DNA of 64,000 bases, taken from assembly GCF_018612915.1 (NCBI RefSeq), contig NZ_JAGGRL010000008.1, positions 1-64,000 on the forward strand, read 5' to 3'. How positions within the stretch are numbered: position 1 is the first letter of the stretch; the number at the start of each line of letters is the position of its first letter. Both the position numbers and the translations under genes were made by a program. The notes under the pieces are model-generated. The model made no database searches and was not told the origin of the DNA. It saw nothing but the letters and a program-made list of their open reading frames with translations. Source of the stretch: Stenotrophomonas sp. ISL-67. Its GTDB lineage: Bacteria > Pseudomonadota > Gammaproteobacteria > Xanthomonadales > Xanthomonadaceae. Positions 37,001 to 44,826 of this stretch are shown one piece after another.

Positions 37001-37858
37001 CTACCGTTGCGTGGCAGGCCACCGGCCCAGGCTCACCCGGTCACGCTGTTCCAGGTCCTGCGCCGTCTCCACATCCATGAATCCCGTGCCCTCCAGCAGC
37101 GCGCGGATCGGCTCGCCCTGGTCCCAGCCATGTTCGATCAGCAGCCAACCGCCCGGCTGCAGGTGCGCAGGCGCACCGGCAATGATCAGGCGGATGTCGT
37201 CCAGCCCGTCCTGACCGGAGGCCAGCGCAGTGGGCGGCTCGAAGCGCAGGTCGCCCTGTGCCAGGTGCGGGTCGTCGCTGGCGATGTAGGGCGGATTGCT
37301 CGCGATCAGGTCGAAACGCTCGCCAGCCAGCGGCGCGTGCCAGGACCCCTGCCGGAACCCGACATTGGCCAGCCCATGCTGGCGGGCGTTGCCGGCAGCG
37401 ACGGCGATCGCGTCCCCACTCATGTCCGTGGCCACTATCTGCGCCAGCGGGCGTTCACTGGCCAGGGCCAGCGCAATGGCGCCGCTGCCGGTGCCCAGGT
37501 CGGCAATCCGCAGCGGCACGCCTTCCGGCATGCGCCCCAGCGCCAGCTCGACCAGCCGCTCGGTTTCCGGGCGGGGAATCAACGTGGCGGGGCTGACGGC
37601 CAGGTCCAGGGTCCAGAAGCCGCGGCGGCCGAGCAGGTAGGCCACCGGCTCACCGGCGATGCGACGCTGCAGCAGGGCCGCAAACGCCTCCGCCGTGGCC
37701 GGTTCGAGCGGATCAGTGGCATGTGCGAACAGCCAGCCGCGCTCGCGCCCCAGCACATGCAGCAGCAGCAGTTCGGCCTCGTGCCGGCCTTCCACCCCGG
37801 GCAGCTCGCGGGCCGCGGCGGCAAGCAGCTGGCGGATCTCCTGCGGGGCGGCGTTCAT
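37001..37858 (-). CDS. prmC: Release factor glutamine methyltransferase
   Basis: 285 aa. It methylates the Gln of the GGQ motif of RF1 and RF2. An N-terminal helical domain (1-75) precedes the SAM domain: [30 protein letters not shown] (about 118-133) and the catalytic NPPY at 188-191. The start at 37858 gives the family's N-terminus; the open frame upstream overlaps the ahpC promoter gap. Its substrate RF1 is encoded at 13763-14848. Confidence 0.95.
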   Translation of the reverse strand: MNAAPQEIRQLLAAAARELPGVEGRHEAELLLLHVLGRERGWLFAHATDPLEPATAEAFAALLQRRIAGEPVAYLLGRRGFWTLDLAVSPATLIPRPETERLVELALGRMPEGVPLRIADLGTGSGAIALALASERPLAQIVATDMSGDAIAVAAGNARQHGLANVGFRQGSWHAPLAGERFDLIASNPPYIASDDPHLAQGDLRFEPPTALASGQDGLDDIRLIIAGAPAHLQPGGWLLIEHGWDQGEPIRALLEGTGFMDVETAQDLEQRDRVSLGRWPATQR

Positions 37859-38198
37859 GGCGGGCCTGGGCGACGGTGGGGGCGCAGTGTAGGCCAATGG
37901 CGGCACAGGCCGTGCCCGCGACCGGATGCCGCAGTGGCCTGTCGGCGCTAAAAGGCTGTTCAGGGTCTGGGCCAACCGGATAAGCAGCGGCTATCAGCGT
38001 GGTGACCGCGAAATCCATGAAAACCCTTTGCAGACAATCAGCTACGGATGAATAGCGCCTCCCGTTCACTCCCGGATCAGGCCCTTTCGATAGACTGTAT
38101 CTATCGTATAGATGAAATCAATGCATTGTCCTTATCGAAAGCGAGCCGGTACTCTGTGTTGGCTGCTTCACCCATCCCCTTCACCACGAGGAATATCG
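37859..38198. other. Divergent gap prmC / ahpC
   Basis: 340 bases without a supported gene. The part next to prmC shows nothing notable; the half next to ahpC holds the probable OxyR-controlled promoter described separately. Confidence 0.6.
38084..38155 (+). promoter_or_regulatory. Probable ahpC promoter with OxyR-like site
   Basis: ATAG-N7-CTAT at 38090-38104 matches one OxyR dimer half of the known ATAG/CTAT pattern. A second, poorer ATAG-N7-CAAT follows at 38108-38122, but after 3 nt rather than 7. Directly downstream TTGTCC (38126-38131), an 18 nt spacer and TACTCT (38150-38155) make a plausible -35/-10. The whole is framed by a 9 bp inverted repeat CTTTCGATA/TATCGAAAG (38084-38092, 38133-38141). 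OxyR control of ahpC is known in Xanthomonas. Confidence 0.6.
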
Positions 38199-38762
38199 AT
38201 GTCGCTCATCAACACCCAGATCAAGCCGTTCGAAGCCAATGCTTACCAGAATGGCGAGTTCATCAAGGTTTCCGACAGCACCCTGAAGGGCCAGTGGTCG
38301 GTACTGATCTTCATGCCGGCCGCATTCACCTTCAACTGCCCGACCGAGATTGAAGACGCCGCCGATCATTACGCCGAGTTCCAGAAGGCCGGTGCCGAGG
38401 TGTACATCGTCACCACCGACACCCACTTCTCGCACAAGGTGTGGCACGAAACCTCGCCGGCCGTCGGCAAGGCCCAGTTCCCGCTGGTCGGCGACCCGAC
38501 CCACCAGCTGACCAACGCCTTCGGTGTGCACATTGCCGAGGAAGGCCTGGCCCTGCGCGGCACCTTCATCATCAATCCGGAAGGCGTGATCAAGACCCTG
38601 GAGATCCACTCCAACGAGATCGCCCGCGACGTCTCCGAGACCCTGCGCAAGCTGAAGGCTGCCCAGTTCACCGCCGCCAACCCGAACCAGGTGTGCCCGG
38701 CCAAGTGGAAGGAAGGCGAGAAGACCCTGACCCCGTCGCTGGACCTGGTCGGCAAGATCTAA
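38199..38762 (+). CDS. ahpC: Alkyl hydroperoxide reductase subunit C (peroxiredoxin)
   Basis: 187 aa, the family's standard length. It reduces H2O2 and organic peroxides. The peroxidatic Cys47 is in FTFNCPTE and the resolving Cys166 in NQVCPAKW. The usual PADF reads PAAF here (Asp to Ala) and FVCPTE reads FNCPTE, both conservative variants next to the active site. Start ATG at 38199. It heads the ahpC-ahpF-oxyR cluster, and AhpF is its reductant. Confidence 0.97.
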   Translation: MSLINTQIKPFEANAYQNGEFIKVSDSTLKGQWSVLIFMPAAFTFNCPTEIEDAADHYAEFQKAGAEVYIVTTDTHFSHKVWHETSPAVGKAQFPLVGDPTHQLTNAFGVHIAEEGLALRGTFIINPEGVIKTLEIHSNEIARDVSETLRKLKAAQFTAANPNQVCPAKWKEGEKTLTPSLDLVGKI

Positions 38763-38772
38763 CCGCAACGCC

Positions 38773-38808
38773 TCACCCCCATTCCCGTTTTGACGGGAGT
38801 GGGGGTGA
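38773..38808 (+). promoter_or_regulatory. Strong hairpin between ahpC and ahpF
   Basis: TCACCCCCATTCCCGT and ACGGGAGTGGGGGTGA pair over 16 positions with one T-G, loop TTTG. No T-run follows, so it is not a classic terminator; it could protect the ahpC 3' end or lower ahpF expression. Confidence 0.6.
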
Positions 38809-38915
38809 ACCCAAGCCGGTGCGCCCGCGCCCGCTTCGGTTCACCCCCATGCCGCCCAGATGTACCGTAGCGGTACGTCGACGCAGTTCCTTTGCCTGAA
38901 TCAAGGAGTTTTTCG

Positions 38916-40508
38916 ATGTTGGATGCCAACCTCCAGTCCCAGCTGAAGACCTATCTGGAACGCGTCACCCGGCCGATCCAGATCACCGCGCACGCCGATG
39001 ACGGCGCCAAGTCGCAGGAAATGCTGGAACTGCTCGAGACCCTGGTCAGCCTGTCCAGCCAGATCACGCTGGACGTGCGCCGCGACGGCGCCGAGCGCAC
39101 CCCCTCCTTCGCGCTGACCACCCCGGGCCAGGACATCCACCTGGCCTTCGCCGGCCTGCCGATGGGCCACGAATTCACCTCGCTGGTGCTGGCCCTGCTG
39201 CAGGTGGGTGGCCACCCGTCCAAGGCGGCGGCCGACGTGATCGAACAGGTGCAGGGGCTTGAAGGCGACTACAGGTTTGAAACCTACTTCTCGCTGTCGT
39301 GCCAGAACTGCCCGGACGTGGTCCAGGCGCTGAACCTGGCGGCGGTGCTGAACCCGCGCATCCAGCACGTGGCGATCGACGGCGGGCTGTTCCCGGCCGA
39401 GGTCGAAGCGCGCCAGATCATGTCCGTGCCCACCGTGTACCTCAACGGCGAAGTGTTCGACCAGGGCCGCATGAGCCTGGAGCAGATCGTGGCCAAGCTG
39501 GACACCGGTTCGGCCAAGCGCGATGCAGCGAAGATCGCGGCGAAGGCGCCATACGACGTGCTGGTGATCGGCGGTGGCCCGGCCGGTGCCGCCGCGGCGA
39601 TCTATGCCGCGCGCAAGGGCATCCGCACCGGCGTGGCCGCCGAGCGTTTCGGTGGCCAGGTGCTGGACACCATGGCGATCGAGAACTTCATCTCGGTCAA
39701 GGAAACCGAAGGTCCGAAGCTGGCCACGGCGCTGGAACAGCATGTGCGCGAGTACGACGTGGACATCATGAACCTGCAGCGCGCCAGCGGCCTGGTGCCG
39801 GCCGGCGACGATGGCCTGGTGGAAATCACGCTGGAGAACGGCGCGTCGCTGAAGTCGCGTACGGTGATCCTGTCCACCGGTGCGCGCTGGCGCCAGATGA
39901 ACGTGCCCGGCGAAGACCAGTACCGCAACAAGGGCGTGGCCTACTGCCCGCACTGCGACGGCCCGTTGTTCAAGGGCAAGCACGTGGCGGTGATCGGCGG
40001 CGGCAACTCCGGGGTCGAGGCAGCGATCGATCTGGCCGGCATCGTGACGCATGTGACCCTTTTTGAATTCGATGACAAACTCCGCGCCGATGAGGTACTG
40101 CAGAAGAAGCTGCGCAGCCTGGGCAACGTCACCATCATCACCAGCGCGCTCACCCAGGAAGTACTGGGCGACGGGCAGAAGGTGAACGGCCTGGTGTACA
40201 AGGACCGCATCGGTGGCGATGCCCACCGTGTGGAGCTGGAAGGCATCTTCGTGCAGATCGGGCTGCTGCCCAATACGGAGTGGCTGAAGGACTCGGTGGC
40301 ACTGTCGCCGCGCGGCGAAGTGGTCATTGACGACCGCGGCCAGACCAGTGTTCCGGGCGTGTTCGCCGCAGGAGATTGCACAACCGTACCCTACAAGCAG
40401 ATCATCATCGCCATGGGTGCCGGCTCGACGGCCGCACTGAGCGCTTTTGACCATTTGATCCGAACTACCGTTCCCAAGAGCAGCGGCGCTGTCGCCGAAG
40501 CTGCCTGA
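38916..40508 (+). CDS. ahpF: Alkyl hydroperoxide reductase subunit F
   Basis: 530 aa FAD disulfide reductase that passes electrons from NADH to AhpC. The N-terminal double thioredoxin fold has CQNC (Cys129, Cys132), the thioredoxin-reductase-like part has [19 protein letters not shown] (FAD), CPHC (344-347) and [16 protein letters not shown] (NAD), and ends [15 protein letters not shown] 38916 has AAGGAG upstream; a TTG eight codons earlier is less likely. Confidence 0.97.
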   Translation: MLDANLQSQLKTYLERVTRPIQITAHADDGAKSQEMLELLETLVSLSSQITLDVRRDGAERTPSFALTTPGQDIHLAFAGLPMGHEFTSLVLALLQVGGHPSKAAADVIEQVQGLEGDYRFETYFSLSCQNCPDVVQALNLAAVLNPRIQHVAIDGGLFPAEVEARQIMSVPTVYLNGEVFDQGRMSLEQIVAKLDTGSAKRDAAKIAAKAPYDVLVIGGGPAGAAAAIYAARKGIRTGVAAERFGGQVLDTMAIENFISVKETEGPKLATALEQHVREYDVDIMNLQRASGLVPAGDDGLVEITLENGASLKSRTVILSTGARWRQMNVPGEDQYRNKGVAYCPHCDGPLFKGKHVAVIGGGNSGVEAAIDLAGIVTHVTLFEFDDKLRADEVLQKKLRSLGNVTIITSALTQEVLGDGQKVNGLVYKDRIGGDAHRVELEGIFVQIGLLPNTEWLKDSVALSPRGEVVIDDRGQTSVPGVFAAGDCTTVPYKQIIIAMGAGSTAALSAFDHLIRTTVPKSSGAVAEAA

Positions 40509-40515
40509 AACGTCC

Positions 40516-40542
40516 GGTTCCCCGCTTGCGGGGAACCTTTTT
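40516..40542 (+). terminator. Intrinsic terminator between ahpF and oxyR
   Basis: GGTTCCCCGC, loop TT, GCGGGGAACC, then TTTTT. The perfect 10 bp stem lies 7 nt after the ahpF stop, so most oxyR transcription would need its own promoter or readthrough. Confidence 0.9.
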
Positions 40543-40599
40543 ACCTGCTGGGTAAACCACGCCATCACCCGGTCCATTACCGTCTAGAGGTACAAGGAA

Positions 40600-41556
40600 A
40601 TGAACCTACGTGATCTGAAATATCTGGTGGCGCTGGCTGACCATCGCCACTTTGGTCGAGCGGCGGCGTCCTGCTTCGTCAGCCAGCCCACGCTGTCGAC
40701 CCAGATCCGCAAGCTCGAGGATGAGCTGGGCCTGCCGCTGGTGGAACGCTCCCCGCGCAAAGTGATGCTGACCCCGGCCGGGTTGGAAGCGGCCGCGCGC
40801 GCACGCACCATCGTGGGCGAGATCGAACAACTGAAAGAGGCGGCACGACGTAGCCGCGACCCGGAAGCGGGAACGGTACGGCTGGGCATCTTCCCTACGC
40901 TGGGCCCGTACCTGCTGCCGCATGTCATCCCCAATATCCGCAGCCGGTTTCCGCAACTGGAACTGCTGCTGGTCGAGGAAAAAAGCGATGAGCTGCTGAA
41001 CCGCCTGCGCGACGGCCGGCTGGACGCGGCGCTGTTGGCCCTGCCGCTGGACGACGACCAGCTGCATGCCGAGTTCCTGTTCGAGGAACCGTTCCTGCTC
41101 GCCGTCTCCGGCCAGCATCCGCTGGCGCGACGCCTCCACCTGGACGTACAGGAGCTGTCCTCGCAGAAGCTGCTGCTGCTCGAAGACGGGCACTGCCTGC
41201 GCGACCAGGCGCTGGCGGTGTGCCGGCTGTTCGGCGCCAACGAGAAATCCGAGTTCCGCGCCACCAGCCTGGAGACGCTGCGACAGATGGTCGCGGCCGA
41301 CGTAGGCATCACCCTGCTGCCTACCCTGTCGGTCAAGCCACCGGTGCCGCGCTCGGACAACATCCGCCTGCTTGATTTCGAGGGCGATGACCGCCCCAGC
41401 CGGCGCATCGCAATGGCCTGGCGGCGCAGCTCGGCCATGACCGGCTTCCTGGAGCAGCTGGCCGAGCAGTTCAAGCGGCTGCCGGAAGCGCTGTTCACGT
41501 TGGACACCGGCGACGCGGCGGCCGACCGCCCGCGCCCGATCCAGCCACGGGTCTGA
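40600..41556 (+). CDS. oxyR: Hydrogen peroxide-sensing LysR-type activator OxyR
   Basis: 318 aa. N-terminal winged helix-turn-helix (residues 1-60, RAAASCFVSQPTLSTQIRKLE) and a C-terminal sensor domain with the redox pair Cys199 (EDGHCLRDQA) and Cys208 (AVCRLFG) at the same numbers as in E. coli OxyR. An oxidised disulfide would switch on ahpC and catalase genes. AAGGA precedes the ATG. An extended C-terminal tail (about 295-318) is variable. Located after ahpF as in Xanthomonas. Confidence 0.97.
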   Translation: MNLRDLKYLVALADHRHFGRAAASCFVSQPTLSTQIRKLEDELGLPLVERSPRKVMLTPAGLEAAARARTIVGEIEQLKEAARRSRDPEAGTVRLGIFPTLGPYLLPHVIPNIRSRFPQLELLLVEEKSDELLNRLRDGRLDAALLALPLDDDQLHAEFLFEEPFLLAVSGQHPLARRLHLDVQELSSQKLLLLEDGHCLRDQALAVCRLFGANEKSEFRATSLETLRQMVAADVGITLLPTLSVKPPVPRSDNIRLLDFEGDDRPSRRIAMAWRRSSAMTGFLEQLAEQFKRLPEALFTLDTGDAAADRPRPIQPRV

Positions 41557-41692
41557 CGATCACGCTGAACCGGCCGTGCCGGGGCGACCCGGGTCCGGGT
41601 CGCATCCGCCGCTGATAGGCAGCACAATAGAACAAGGCGGTGCCAGCAGGCGCCGCCTTTTGCATGGGTCTTCCATAACCAAGGAGTTTCAG

Positions 41693-42097
41693 ATGTCCAC
41701 CGCCAGCGGCCTGCCGCCTTCCATCACCGTTTCCAGCCACGACATGGACCGACTGGAGGCCATGCTCGAATCGCCCGCCGTTGCCAAGACGCCCGCAGCG
41801 CTGGCACTGGCCGAGGAATTGAACCGCGCGACCGTCGTGGCGCCGGAACAGATGCCCGATGGCGTCGTGATGATGCATTCGCGTGTGGAATGCGAAGATG
41901 AAGTGCACGGCGACAAGCACGAACTGACGCTGGTCTACCCGCGCGAAGCCGATGTCGACCAGGGCAAGGTCTCCATCCTCGCACCGGTGGGCACCGCACT
42001 GTTGGGCCTGGCCGTTGGCCAGTCCATGGACTGGGATGCACCTGGCGGCCGCAAACTGCGCCTGCGGGTGACTGCCGTCCACAACCCCAAGAATTGA
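41693..42097 (+). CDS. rnk: Rnk-like GreA/GreB-family nucleoside diphosphate kinase regulator
   Basis: 134 aa. A short N-terminal helical region (ITVSSHDMDRLEAMLES) and a GreA/GreB C-terminal domain (VMMHSRVECEDE, LTLVYPREADVDQGKVSILA, PVGTALLGLAVGQSMDW). It lacks the long coiled coil of the Gre factors, as in Rnk, which binds RNA polymerase. AAGGAG precedes ATG 41693. It may correspond to the extra open frame described behind oxyR in Xanthomonas, but I cannot confirm this. Confidence 0.88.
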   Translation: MSTASGLPPSITVSSHDMDRLEAMLESPAVAKTPAALALAEELNRATVVAPEQMPDGVVMMHSRVECEDEVHGDKHELTLVYPREADVDQGKVSILAPVGTALLGLAVGQSMDWDAPGGRKLRLRVTAVHNPKN

Positions 42098-42148
42098 TCG
42101 TCCCTGCCACGCGCCACGCAGGGCCCAGGTAACGTTCCAGGAGCCGCA

Positions 42149-43111
42149 ATGAGCACCGCAACCCCGTCCAAACTTTCGCAGCTGCGCGAACTGTCCGTGG
42201 TCGTCGCCGATACCGGCGATTACGAGGCGATCAAGCGGCTGAAGCCGGTCGACTGCACGACCAATCCCACGCTGGTGAAGAAGGCGCTGGACCTGCCGGT
42301 CTATGCCGAGCTGATCGAGCGCGAACTAGCCTGGGGCCGCACGCAGGCGGGCGAGCGCGAGACCATCGTGCATGCCGTCGCCGACCGCCTGACCGTGGGC
42401 GTGGGCACGCTGCTGAGCACGCTGGTGCCGGGCCGCGTTTCGACCGAGGTCGATGCCGACCTGGCCCACGACACGGCGGCAACCGTGGCCAAGGCGCGCC
42501 AGTTCATTGCGATGTACGAAGCGGCCGGCGTACCGCGCAGCAAGGTGCTGATCAAGATCGCGGCCACCTGGGAAGGCGTGGAAGCGGCGCGCCAGCTGCA
42601 GGCCGAAGGCATCGACTGCAACCTGACGCTGATCTTCAACCCGAGCCAGGCGCTGGCCTGCAGCGAGGCTGGCGCGTTCCTGATCTCGCCGTTCGTCGGC
42701 CGGATCCTGGACTGGTACGTGGCCAACGGCCAGGCCCCGGCCACCATCGATGCCGACCCGGGCGTGGTGTTCGTGCGCGGGGTGTACGCCGAGTTCAAGC
42801 GCCGCGGTTCGGCGACGGTGGTGATGGGCGCTTCGTTCCGCTCCACGGCGCAGATCGAAGCGCTGGCCGGCTGCGACCGCCTGACCATCTCGCCGGACCT
42901 GCTGGAAAAGCTGGATGCCGACCACGGCGAACTGCCGCGCAAGCTGGTGGCGGGTGCCGCCGAAGCGGTCAACGTCACCCCGATCGACGCAGCGAAATTT
43001 GCCACCGATCTGGCCGCCGACCCGATGGCCGCCGAGAAGCTGGCCGCCGGTATCGATGCGTTCGCCAAGGATCTGGAAGCGTTGCGGCAGACGATTCGCG
43101 AACGTTTGTAA
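42149..43111 (+). CDS. tal: Transaldolase
   Basis: 320 aa. Non-oxidative pentose phosphate enzyme that moves a dihydroxyacetone unit. The Schiff-base lysine is Lys136 in [19 protein letters not shown] near the start is the other signature. Classical TalB-size enzyme. AGGAG precedes the ATG. A strong terminator follows. In the same stretch as oxyR and rnk; supplying NADPH-linked carbon flow in oxidative stress would fit, but the link is inference. Confidence 0.96.
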   Translation: MSTATPSKLSQLRELSVVVADTGDYEAIKRLKPVDCTTNPTLVKKALDLPVYAELIERELAWGRTQAGERETIVHAVADRLTVGVGTLLSTLVPGRVSTEVDADLAHDTAATVAKARQFIAMYEAAGVPRSKVLIKIAATWEGVEAARQLQAEGIDCNLTLIFNPSQALACSEAGAFLISPFVGRILDWYVANGQAPATIDADPGVVFVRGVYAEFKRRGSATVVMGASFRSTAQIEALAGCDRLTISPDLLEKLDADHGELPRKLVAGAAEAVNVTPIDAAKFATDLAADPMAAEKLAAGIDAFAKDLEALRQTIRERL

Positions 43112-43137
43112 GCTGTCCAAAAGTAAGAGTGCATAAG

Positions 43138-43177
43138 CGGGACGGATGCAGTGATTGCATCCGTCCCGTTTGTTTTT
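43138..43177 (+). terminator. Intrinsic terminator of tal
   Basis: CGGGACGGATGCA and TGCATCCGTCCCG form a perfect 13 bp stem around GTGAT, followed by TTTGTTTTT. Confidence 0.93.
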
Positions 43178-43481
43178 CGAGATTCCGCTGACAGCAGCGT
43201 CTCGATTGATCCGAGCTGGGCGGCCGCCGCAGGAAAGCGATCAGCGCTGCCGTTGATCTTCCGTGGCCACCGAACCACCGTCGAGGGTCGGCGGGGGCGG
43301 GTTTGCGGGACTGTAGAAAACATGGATGTTTTCTACAAGCCTCCATGGACGGATTCACGGCGTGTCCCGCAAACCCGCACGCGCCGGCCCAGCTCAGACC
43401 GTGCGATGGCCACCGGCTGTTCGCCCGGATGCGTAAAGCAGCCGGGCAGAGCCCGGCTCTACGGGCCCGCAATCCGATGGT
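43178..43481. other. Gap with composite repeat E between convergent tal and msrA
   Basis: 304 bases without a supported gene. It consists almost wholly of the composite: left flank about 43245-43284, copy E, linker and a REP at 43438-43462. Confidence 0.65.
43285..43462 (+). repeat. Structured repeat, copy E, with linker and GTAG REP
   Basis: Outer arms GCGGGTTTGCGGGAC (43297-43311) and GTCCCGCAAACCCGC (43364-43378) pair over 15 bp; a further 9 of 12 positions pair out to 43285/43390, including a T-G at the ninth. The inner hairpin 43313-43336 has arms GTAGAAAACAT and ATGTTTTCTAC with loop GG. The linker GGCTGTTCGCCCGGATGC and a complete minus-strand REP (43438-43462) follow. Most complete copy in the window. 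Confidence 0.82.
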
Positions 43482-44150
43482 TTACGCGCCAACCCCGATC
43501 GGGCAGCTCACACCGGTGCCGCCGATGCCGCAGTAGCCGTTCGGGTTCTTGGCCAGGTACTGCTGGTGGTAGTCCTCGGCGTAGTAGTACTCGGGCGCCG
43601 GGAATTCAATGTCCGTGGTGATGGGACCGTAGCCCTTCTCAGACAGCCGCTGCTGGTAGGCATCACGACTGGCCAGCGCCGCATCGAACTGCACCTGGGA
43701 AGTGGCGTGGATTGCCGAACGGTACTGGGTGCCGGTGTCGTTGCCCTGGCGCATGCCCTGGGTCGGGTCGTGGTTCTCCCAGAACACCTGCAGCAGCTCG
43801 GGCAGGCTGATGATGGCCGGGTCGTATACCACCTCCACGATCTCGGTGTGCCCGGTCAGGCCCGAGCAGACTTCCTCGTAGGTCGGGTTCGGGGTCACCC
43901 CGCCGGCATAGCCGACCGACGTCGAATACACCCCCGGCAAGGTCCAGAACATGCGCTCGGCGCCCCAGAAGCAACCCATGGCGAAGCGGATGCGCTCCAG
44001 GCCGGCAAAACCGTCCTTGAGCGGGTGGCTGTTCACGTAGTGCTGGTTATGCAGCGGCAGCGCGTGCTCGCGGCCGGGCAGCGCCTCGTCCGGGCGCGGC
44101 AGGCGCTGCTTGAACGCCCCGATGCTCAAACCCTTGGCAATCCCCAACAT
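43482..44150 (-). CDS. msrA: Peptide methionine sulfoxide reductase A
   Basis: 222 aa. It repairs methionine-S-sulfoxide. The catalytic Cys60 is in the GCFWG motif; Cys residues in [13 protein letters not shown] near the C-terminus would resolve the disulfide. The N-terminal about 50 residues ([25 protein letters not shown]) are the usual extension of the long MsrA type. A further oxidative-stress enzyme close to the ahp cluster. Nine bp behind the DUF2007 gene. Confidence 0.96.
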   Translation of the reverse strand: MLGIAKGLSIGAFKQRLPRPDEALPGREHALPLHNQHYVNSHPLKDGFAGLERIRFAMGCFWGAERMFWTLPGVYSTSVGYAGGVTPNPTYEEVCSGLTGHTEIVEVVYDPAIISLPELLQVFWENHDPTQGMRQGNDTGTQYRSAIHATSQVQFDAALASRDAYQQRLSEKGYGPITTDIEFPAPEYYYAEDYHQQYLAKNPNGYCGIGGTGVSCPIGVGA

Positions 44151-44159
44151 GGCGCTCTC

Positions 44160-44426
44160 CTAGGCCGGCAACAGACCGGCGCTTTCGTCACCGTCTGATA
44201 TGGGGTCATCCTGGGGGCCGCCCAAGTCCAGCCCGGCCACGATCTGTTCCGCCTCCGGCTTGGCCAGGTCCGGTACGCACACCCGCAGCACCCCGAACAG
44301 CGGCAGCTCACCCATCCCGCCCAGCAGAGACTCGCCGAACACGAAGGCGGGAATTCCCGCCGCCTCCAGCGCGTGCTTGACCAGATGGGCGTCGAACAGG
44401 TTGTCGGCCTGGTAGATCACGTGCAT
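44160..44426 (-). CDS. DUF2007 domain protein
   Basis: 88 aa. MHVIYQADNLFDAHLVKHAL and EAAGIPAFVFGE are typical of DUF2007, small putative signal-transduction proteins. It ends in an acidic tail (DDPISDGDESAG). The start at 44426 is chosen because upstream sequence in frame is made of the 111 bp tandem repeat, not protein-like sequence. Probably in one unit with msrA. Confidence 0.85.
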   Translation of the reverse strand: MHVIYQADNLFDAHLVKHALEAAGIPAFVFGESLLGGMGELPLFGVLRVCVPDLAKPEAEQIVAGLDLGGPQDDPISDGDESAGLLPA

Positions 44427-44517
44427 GGGTGGGGCTCCGGGCAAAGTTGGGGCCAGCATACGCCGCAGGCATGAACACGACCGGCCAGGATGTAACCGGG
44501 ATGGATCTGGAGGGTAG

Positions 44518-44740
44518 CCCCCTGAGTCAGGGGGCGGCCGCGAAGCGGCGGGGGTCTGGGTGCTGATAAGTGGGGCCCACGGTTTGCGAAGCAACTGTGG
44601 GGCGGCAGCGCGCATGCGATGGCGCGCCCCCCCTGAGTCAGGGGGCGGCCGCGAAGCGGCGGGGGTATGGGTGATGGTAAGTGGGGCCCACGGTTTGCGC
44701 AGCCAACCGTGGGGCGGCAGCGCGCATGCGATGGCGCGTA
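44518..44740. repeat. Two tandem copies of a 111 bp hairpin-rich unit
   Basis: Unit 1 starts at 44518 and unit 2 at 44629. Both begin with the perfect palindrome CCCCCTGAGTCAGGGGG, then GCGGCCGCGAAGCGGC, a CCCACGGTT stem and GCGCGCATGCGATGGCGCG. They differ at about six positions. In unit 2 the CCCACGGTT stem is perfect; in unit 1 it has a G-T pair. Confidence 0.88.
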
Positions 44741-44763
44741 CCCCGGCCAACGGCCGGGGCTAC
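44741..44763 (-). repeat. GTAG REP before glnS
   Basis: On the minus strand GTAGCCCCGGCCGTTGGCCG then GGG. It directly follows the second 111 bp unit. Confidence 0.8.
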
Positions 44764-44765
44764 CG

Positions 44766-44794
44766 TCTAACGCGTCCCATGGGGACGCGTTAGA
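44766..44794 (+). promoter_or_regulatory. Perfect 13 bp inverted repeat in the glnS leader
   Basis: TCTAACGCGTCCC and GGGACGCGTTAGA flank ATG; the element ends 32 nt before the glnS start. It could be an operator, or a leader hairpin controlling glnS. No T-run follows. Confidence 0.5.
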
Positions 44795-44826
44795 CTGGCG
44801 ATCTTTCTGCCTTCTGCCTGCGCATC

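Larger units (their letters stand above)
44427..44826. other. Divergent gap DUF2007 / glnS filled by repeats
   Basis: 400 bases without a supported gene. It holds the 2 x 111 bp tandem repeat, a REP (44741-44763) and a 13 bp perfect inverted repeat. Promoters for glnS and the DUF2007-msrA unit must also lie here; none is recognised. Confidence 0.65.

Noticed and set aside
38105-38122. Second complete OxyR half-site in the ahpC promoter
   Set aside because: CAAT instead of CTAT and a spacing of 3 nt do not fit the classical 37 bp OxyR site; listed only as a poor match.
44427-44750. Upstream extension of the DUF2007 gene (frame open to 44750)
   Set aside because: The extension is a translation of the 111 bp tandem repeat, and the repeated peptide AIACALPPHG-like pattern only reflects the DNA repeat.
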